64,000 bases of DNA from Calothrix brevissima NIES-22 (GTDB taxonomy: Bacteria > Cyanobacteriota > Cyanobacteriia > Cyanobacteriales > Nostocaceae), in NCBI RefSeq assembly GCF_002367995.1, contig NZ_AP018207.1, positions 4,885,938 through 4,949,937 of the forward strand, in the 5' to 3' direction. The notes under the pieces were generated by a model. That model saw nothing but the letters and a program-made list of their open reading frames with translations, searched no databases and was not told the DNA's origin. The position numbers and the translations under genes were made by a program. How positions within the stretch are numbered: the stretch's first letter is position 1; the number at the start of each line of letters is the position of its first letter. This document shows positions 59,683 through 64,000 of this stretch, piece after piece.

Positions 59683-59964
59683 TAATAATAATTATCTATA
59701 AACTTGCACTAAGTTATTACCTCTCTCTTTCTTGGCGTACTTGGCGTACTTGGTGAAGCAGTCCGTTCTTGGGGGTTTCCCCCATGAGGAACTGCTGAAC
59801 CCGAAGGGCGGTTCATTTATAAATATTAAGTGCATCGTCACAGAGAAATAGTATAGATTAGTGAGATTAATTTACAAAAATAACACAACATAGGGGTAGG
59901 GGCAAGGCAGTGCCTTGCCCTTAATAATTAATGCTGCTCCAATACTATTTAAATCAGTATTAAT
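59683..59964. other. Intergenic region with palindromic repeats
   Basis: No gene. A palindromic dispersed repeat covers about 59757-59816 (GCAGTCCGTTC ... GGGGGTTTCCCCC ... GAACTGC) and a second hairpin GGGCAAGGCAGTGCCTTGCCC-like unit lies at 59899-59920. Confidence 0.6.
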
Positions 59965-60246
59965 CTATTGTGAATACTGAACTTTGAATACAATAAGACC
60001 AATCAATACAACCAGACCTAAACCTCTGCGAAAATAATTAACACCGTCAAATAATTCCAGCCACGCCCAAGTAAACAAAGAGCCAGTTGCAATTACATCT
60101 AACACTGTATGGACTGTACCACTTGTAAAAACGAGAGACAGTAAACTACTAACTATCCAAACAATCAGTGGTGGATTTGGTGCTTGAGCTATAACAATAT
60201 TGCCCTCGCGATCGCGGAAAGTTTTATCAACTAATGTATTGTCCAT
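59965..60246 (-). CDS. Small conserved membrane protein
   Basis: 93 residues from ATG 60246 (MDNTLVDKTFRDREGNIVIAQAPNPP); the frame extends 21 codons upstream but the Met at 60246 starts the conserved-looking part. Three hydrophobic spans: PPLIVWIVSSLLSLVF, VLDVIATGSLFTWAWLELF and GLGLVVLIGLIVFKV. No family name recognised. Single gene between repeat-rich gaps. Confidence 0.6.
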   Translation of the reverse strand: MDNTLVDKTFRDREGNIVIAQAPNPPLIVWIVSSLLSLVFTSGTVHTVLDVIATGSLFTWAWLELFDGVNYFRRGLGLVVLIGLIVFKVQYSQ

Positions 60247-60423
60247 AATTTCAAATTTAATCGCAAACCTTCTCATCAGATTAAACCATTTATACAAATG
60301 CCATTTCATCTATCTAATTGCTGAGATGATAGATGCAAACCCTACTGATATATGCATATATTAAAAGGCATAGCAGACAAAATGAGCTATAGTTGCTTGC
60401 TGAATAAAAACATATTTATAGCT

Positions 60424-60464
60424 GTTGGCTGTTGACTGTTGACTGTTGACTGTTGACTGTTGAC
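60424..60464. repeat. Heptamer tandem repeat (TGTTGAC)n
   Basis: GTTGGCTGTTGACTGTTGAC and further copies, five to six units, between two minus-strand genes. Confidence 0.85.
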
Positions 60465-60538
60465 AGATGTGAAAGGCTTTTATTTTCTAGATTTTATTTT
60501 AGCTTGATGACCTAATATATCTGGCTACTGCTATAAAT

Positions 60539-61300
60539 TTAAGTTTTTTCTTGAGCGCCTAACATTTGTAAAATCTTATCTCCCCGATCCAAATCGCCAA
60601 CTAAGCGGCGAATGGGATGGGGCCAGACTTTCACTAGAGTAGGGGTAGCAGTTACTTGATCGATTTCTGCTTGTTCGGGATTAGTTAAAACATCAACAAC
60701 TTTGAGCGTATAAGGTTGAGCGAGCGATCGCTCTAATAATTCGTGTAAATTATGTAAAATCTTTTCTGTGGCTGCACTATGTCCCGCAACAAACAAGCGC
60801 AACACGTAAGCTTGAGTTTTTAAGGGGAGATTTTGTACCTTTTTCGCTACCCGTTCACTCTGAAAAGTCGGTTCAGCAATATCTAATTGCACAATCAAAT
60901 CGTGGTCTTCCCAAAGCTGGGGAAATGAAGCGCGGTAAGTTGACAATACCATGCGATCGCACAATCCATCAGGCCAGGGTGCTGCTTGCCATACTAAATC
61001 CCCTGTACCAAAAATCGCATTCAATACAGCCTGATGTTTTAACACTGCTGGATAAGCTTCCGCAAAAGTTCTGACTTGTTGCGTGCGCGGATCTAACCAA
61101 TGATCCACAGTCGCAGTATAACAAGGCACTAAAAAATGAGGCGGTTCTACTAAGTCTAAAATTTCCTGTAAAGCAGCGCACAAATGCAAATGCCATCGAC
61201 CTTGTTTACTAGGGTCGATGGTATAAATCAAATCTCCACCGGGTGTAAATAGAGCAATACCTTTAAATAGCTGATTGTGGGATAGTTTGCCTTGATTCAA
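60539..61300 (-). CDS. KaiB-like domain protein with uncharacterised N-terminal domain
   Basis: 253 residues. The C-terminal part (about 163-247) is a KaiB/SasA-sensor thioredoxin-like domain: AYVLRLFVAGHSAATEKILHNLHELLERSLAQPYTLKVVDVLTNPEQAEIDQVTATPTLVKVWP. The N-terminal 150 residues (LFTPGGDLIYTIDPSKQGRWHLHLCAALQEIL through LCDRMVLSTYRASFP) are a conserved-looking domain I cannot name. It may respond to the clock or simply reuse the fold. It lies just downstream of pilT on the same strand, separated by tandem repeats. Confidence 0.75.
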   Translation of the reverse strand: MNQGKLSHNQLFKGIALFTPGGDLIYTIDPSKQGRWHLHLCAALQEILDLVEPPHFLVPCYTATVDHWLDPRTQQVRTFAEAYPAVLKHQAVLNAIFGTGDLVWQAAPWPDGLCDRMVLSTYRASFPQLWEDHDLIVQLDIAEPTFQSERVAKKVQNLPLKTQAYVLRLFVAGHSAATEKILHNLHELLERSLAQPYTLKVVDVLTNPEQAEIDQVTATPTLVKVWPHPIRRLVGDLDRGDKILQMLGAQEKT

Positions 61301-61330
61301 CGTCTTTCAGAAAAATAGAGAAATGAATTA

Positions 61331-61393
61331 TGGGCATTGGGCATTGGGCATGGGGCATTGGGCATTGGGCATGGGGCATTGGGCATGGGGCAT
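61331..61393. repeat. GGGCATTGGGCATGGGGCATT tandem repeats
   Basis: Seven-base and eight-base units of the GGGCATT / GGGGCAT type in mixed order over 60 bp, followed at 61407-61478 by about eight TTGTCTCCC/TTGTCCTCC nonamers. The same two repeat types sit together at 23742-23940. Confidence 0.85.
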
Positions 61394-61518
61394 AGTTCAC
61401 AATTCTCTTTGTCTCCCTTGTCTCCCTTGTCTCCCTTGTCTCCCTTGTCTCCCTTGTCCTCCTTGTCCTCCTTGTCCCTCTCCTTCTGCCCTCTGCCTTC
61501 TGCCTTCTGCCTTTTTAA

Positions 61519-62844
61519 TTAAACTCTGCCTCGGAGGAATTGCGCCATTTCGTTAGGAGTTGGTGACATTTCCAAAGCGGTTTCTTCAGTGATTCGCCCG
61601 TCTTGGTAGAGGTTGTATAACGACTGATTCATCGTAATCATGCCATCAAAGCTGGCTTGTTTCATCAGTTCGCTAATTTCATCGTACTTACCGTCTTTGA
61701 TCCACTCCTTAATTGCCTCAGTGTTAATTAGGATATCGTGGAATGCTGCCCGCTTACCATCTGTGGTGCGGCACAAACCTTGGGCAATTACAGACACTAG
61801 AGACTCAGAAATTGCCACCCGCATGGCTTCCTGTTCGTCCCCAGAGTAAAGATTTAATATCCGCTCAATGGTTTTGACTGCGCTATTAGTGTGCAGGGTT
61901 CCCATAACTAAGTGACCTGTCTGAGCGGCTTTTAAGGCGGTATTTACTGTTTCTTTATCCCGCATTTCCCCTACCAGAATCAAATCTGGATCTTCCCGCA
62001 AAGCTGCTTTTAAGGCGTTATCAAATTTGCGGGTGTGCATTCCCACTTCGCGCTGTTTAATTAAGGATCTTTGGCTTCTGTGCACAAATTCAATCGGGTC
62101 TTCGATGGTAATGATGTGCTTCGGCATTTCTTTATTGATATAGTCAATCATTGCCGCCATCGTTGTAGATTTACCAGAACCAGTAGGCCCGGTTACCAAA
62201 ATCAACCCTTTATGAACGTGACAGATATCTCGAAATATTGGAGGTAAGCGCAACTGATCGATGGTTAAGATTTTTAGCGGAATTAACCGCAATACCATTG
62301 CATAGCCTTTGAGGGAGTCAAAAATATTAATCCGCACGCGAGCAAATTCATACTGAGTTGCGCCGTCAAACTCTAAATGCTCTTGAAATCGCTGAATTTC
62401 CCCTTCTGTTAATACTTCCCGCATCCAACTGATAAAGGTTTCTTTATCAGTTTCGGGATAACTTGTCGGTTCAATTTCCCCTCGGTTGCGAAAGCGGGGT
62501 ACTTCACCTACACCCAAGTGAATGTCAGAAAATCCTTTATCGTAAGCTTCCTTAATGATGAATTCTAAAGTCACACTGGGAGTGCTGTTTTGTTTGGGTG
62601 CAGCATTAGGGATTGGTGGTGGAGTTCCCGGCCGATGAGTCGTTCCTGGGTTAGGAGTTGGTATCGGCGGTGGCGGTGCAGCACTCATTCCCGGAGTGTT
62701 TGACAGATCTAATGTTTGTGTCGCTTGACGTTGGGTGCTTAAGGTTGGGGGTGCTGGTGGCGGTGGCGGTGGTGGTGGTGGTGCTGGTGGCGCTGGACGT
62801 GTAGCAGCTGAATTAGGACTTGGTGGACGCTGTAAGTCTGTCAT
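61519..62844 (-). CDS. pilT: Type IV pilus retraction ATPase PilT
   Basis: Hexameric ATPase that disassembles type IV pili and drives twitching and DNA uptake. 441 residues: a Pro/Ala-rich N-terminal extension of about 90 residues (with a run of eight or nine prolines) that ordinary PilT lacks, then the PilT core. Walker A GPTGSGKSTT, Asp box ITIEDPIEFVH, Walker B LILVGEMRD, His box TGHLVMGTLHT and the PilT-specific ALREDPDLILVGE are present. The extension may tether it to the membrane machinery. Confidence 0.95.
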   Translation of the reverse strand: MTDLQRPPSPNSAATRPAPPAPPPPPPPPPAPPTLSTQRQATQTLDLSNTPGMSAAPPPPIPTPNPGTTHRPGTPPPIPNAAPKQNSTPSVTLEFIIKEAYDKGFSDIHLGVGEVPRFRNRGEIEPTSYPETDKETFISWMREVLTEGEIQRFQEHLEFDGATQYEFARVRINIFDSLKGYAMVLRLIPLKILTIDQLRLPPIFRDICHVHKGLILVTGPTGSGKSTTMAAMIDYINKEMPKHIITIEDPIEFVHRSQRSLIKQREVGMHTRKFDNALKAALREDPDLILVGEMRDKETVNTALKAAQTGHLVMGTLHTNSAVKTIERILNLYSGDEQEAMRVAISESLVSVIAQGLCRTTDGKRAAFHDILINTEAIKEWIKDGKYDEISELMKQASFDGMITMNQSLYNLYQDGRITEETALEMSPTPNEMAQFLRGRV

Positions 62845-63539
62845 ATTTCTTTACAATGAAGAGAACAAAACATAAATTAGTCAGAAGTCACCGTAAATCG
62901 GCTGAAGGTGCTTCTGCGTTGAATCGTCTGTGTTTGTGAGTCAATTCCTGTGGAGCGCTAGCGTCAGTATTTTTTATTACTTTCTTTTTGGCATCGATAT
63001 ATTCCAATTAATTTTTATATATTATCTATACACCTGTTTAACATACTTAAACCCTGCATAAACATCAGGGATATTACATATAAATATATGTATTTAAATT
63101 AACTTTTGTTTTTGTTCGATATTTGCGGCTGTTTAAATGAGAAAGTTCATCTCAGATTTAGACAAAAGTGGATAGCAATTAACAGCACAAAACATTAGCA
63201 GATATTTTATTCACACACATCTGAGAATTATGAGAATAGTAGTCTGTTAATATAAGAAATGTTAAGCGCTATCGTCCTTAAAGAGCGATCGCACATCTTT
63301 CCAGCAGAGTTCGTTGAGCTTCTATACCGGAAGATAGATGTTGATACCAAGCATTTTCTCTATATGTAAACTGGGCTTTACATTCATAATTACAAAAAAT
63401 TAACTGTAAAGTTTAGTAAAGAAATGCTCATTTAACGAATAGGTTTTTATATACTTAACTTCTAATTAATAGTTTCAGTTTCTTCGGAAACCGAAAAAAT
63501 TGCAGTTCAGTTTTTGCTCTGTATTTGGGAGGAAAAGTC
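62845..63539. other. AT-rich intergenic region
   Basis: About 695 bp without a gene. It separates pilT (leftward) from a small membrane-protein gene (rightward) and must hold both promoters. One HIP1 site near 63285; TTTCGGTTTC-like inverted bases near 63475-63498. Nothing else recognised. Confidence 0.5.
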
Positions 63540-63914
63540 ATGGTTTCGGCAGATAGCTCTAATCTCAATAAGACCTACTCCTTGTTAACGATCAAAAGTT
63601 TTTTGATCTGGACTTTCACATTGGCAGTATGTTTGTTAGTTGTCGGATTTCCATTAGTTGTTTTGATGGCTACGGTCGGGTGTCTGTTGTCGATTGTGTT
63701 GCAATCTGTGATGCCTGTTAGTGCAGTTTTGTTAGTAGCAGGCGGCTTAATTTTATTTAATGTTATGGCAGTCGTATTTGCGGCTGGAATACTAACTGCG
63801 AAAGGAGTTCATCCAAAAGAAATTAAATGGTTAAGTTGGTTGCATGGAGAAGCAGAACAAATTCAAACTACAGTCTATGCTTCTTGCCCATTAACTTGTG
63901 AAATCAAAATGTAA
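63540..63914 (+). CDS. Small integral membrane protein
   Basis: 124 residues from ATG 63540, preceded by GGAGG at 63528-63532. Two to three membrane spans (FLIWTFTLAVCLLVVGFPLVVLMATVGCLLSIVL and SAVLLVAGGLILFNVMAVVFAAGIL) are followed by a cytosolic tail (GVHPKEIKWLSWLHGEAEQIQTTVYASC). No family recognised. A strong terminator follows 30 bases after the stop, so it is a complete single-gene unit. Confidence 0.65.
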   Translation: MVSADSSNLNKTYSLLTIKSFLIWTFTLAVCLLVVGFPLVVLMATVGCLLSIVLQSVMPVSAVLLVAGGLILFNVMAVVFAAGILTAKGVHPKEIKWLSWLHGEAEQIQTTVYASCPLTCEIKM

Positions 63915-63943
63915 TTAATAAATTCGACAAACAGTACATCTGC

Positions 63944-63964
63944 CCGGTTCAGCCGGGTTTTTTC
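63944..63964 (+). terminator. Rho-independent terminator
   Basis: CCCGG (63944-63948), loop TTCAG, CCGGG (63954-63958), then TTTTTT. Ends the small membrane-protein transcript. Confidence 0.85.
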
Positions 63965-64000
63965 ATGTTTAATTGTCAAGAGTCAAGAGTCAATAGTCAA

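Noticed and set aside
61323..61556. Frames made of GHWALGMG or SPLSPLSPL repeats
   Set aside because: They are translations of intergenic tandem repeats, not proteins.

Overview
This window is chromosomal DNA of a phycobilisome-bearing cyanobacterium, most likely a filamentous Nostocales (Nostoc/Calothrix/Tolypothrix type). The evidence is an allophycocyanin alpha-B gene (apcD), a PlmA-type GntR regulator, the cyanobacterial clpP-clpX pair with tig upstream, a Mo-nitrogenase C-terminal-domain protein, many HIP1 octamers (GCGATCGC), and abundant heptamer and nonamer short tandem repeats plus small palindromic dispersed repeats between genes. Family assignments rest on protein motifs read by eye; no database search was run.

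Layout. 0.2-3.2 kb: an S1-type ribosomal protein, a dienelactone hydrolase and plmA. 3.6-8.2 kb: a DUF4058 gene, a 161-bp MITE-like element with an 8-bp target duplication, and an orphan CRISPR array of 46 repeats whose polarity, leader and putative promoter show it is transcribed leftward; no cas gene is present. 8.2-13 kb: an alpha/beta hydrolase, then clpX, clpP and tig on the minus strand. 13.9-18.1 kb: asd, dapA and rnj on the plus strand (lysine/diaminopimelate synthesis plus RNase J). 18.3-25.7 kb: an anion permease, a Mo-nitro_C protein, a repeat-rich gap, a pseudo-orthocaspase, rpmF, a molybdopterin oxidoreductase and a lone HigA-like antitoxin. 25.7-30.7 kb: an aldehyde dehydrogenase, a hybrid REC-histidine kinase, an overlapping small-protein/HNH pair and an Rpn-family nuclease.

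30.7-34.8 kb: the urease structural genes ureD-A-B-C on the minus strand, interrupted between ureB and ureC by two plus-strand genes, one a GxxExxY protein tightly bracketed by 41-bp imperfect inverted repeats. 35.0-37.2 kb: an AT-rich ParA/partner pair behind a perfect 22-bp tandem repeat, then a DUF4351-type protein. 37.3-39.4 kb: groES-groEL with a perfect CIRCE operator. 39.9-47.6 kb: a cysteine-poor ferredoxin-like protein, a NarL-type response regulator, asnS, small conserved genes, an anti-sigma-factor-type ATPase, rlmD and apcD. 48-51 kb: a lipoprotein, a secreted CpeT-domain protein with a PEP-CTERM-like tail, an antitoxin followed by a truncated toxin, and a DUF2805 protein. 51-59.6 kb: purL-purF, two Uma2 nucleases and uvrA. 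60-64 kb: small membrane proteins, a KaiB-domain fusion protein and pilT.

Most genes are housekeeping. The accessory content most worth attention is the CRISPR array (three spacers encode the same peptide motif), the GxxExxY cassette inside the urease cluster, the ParA pair with its iteron-like repeats, the catalytically dead caspase, and several degraded toxin-antitoxin or nuclease remnants.
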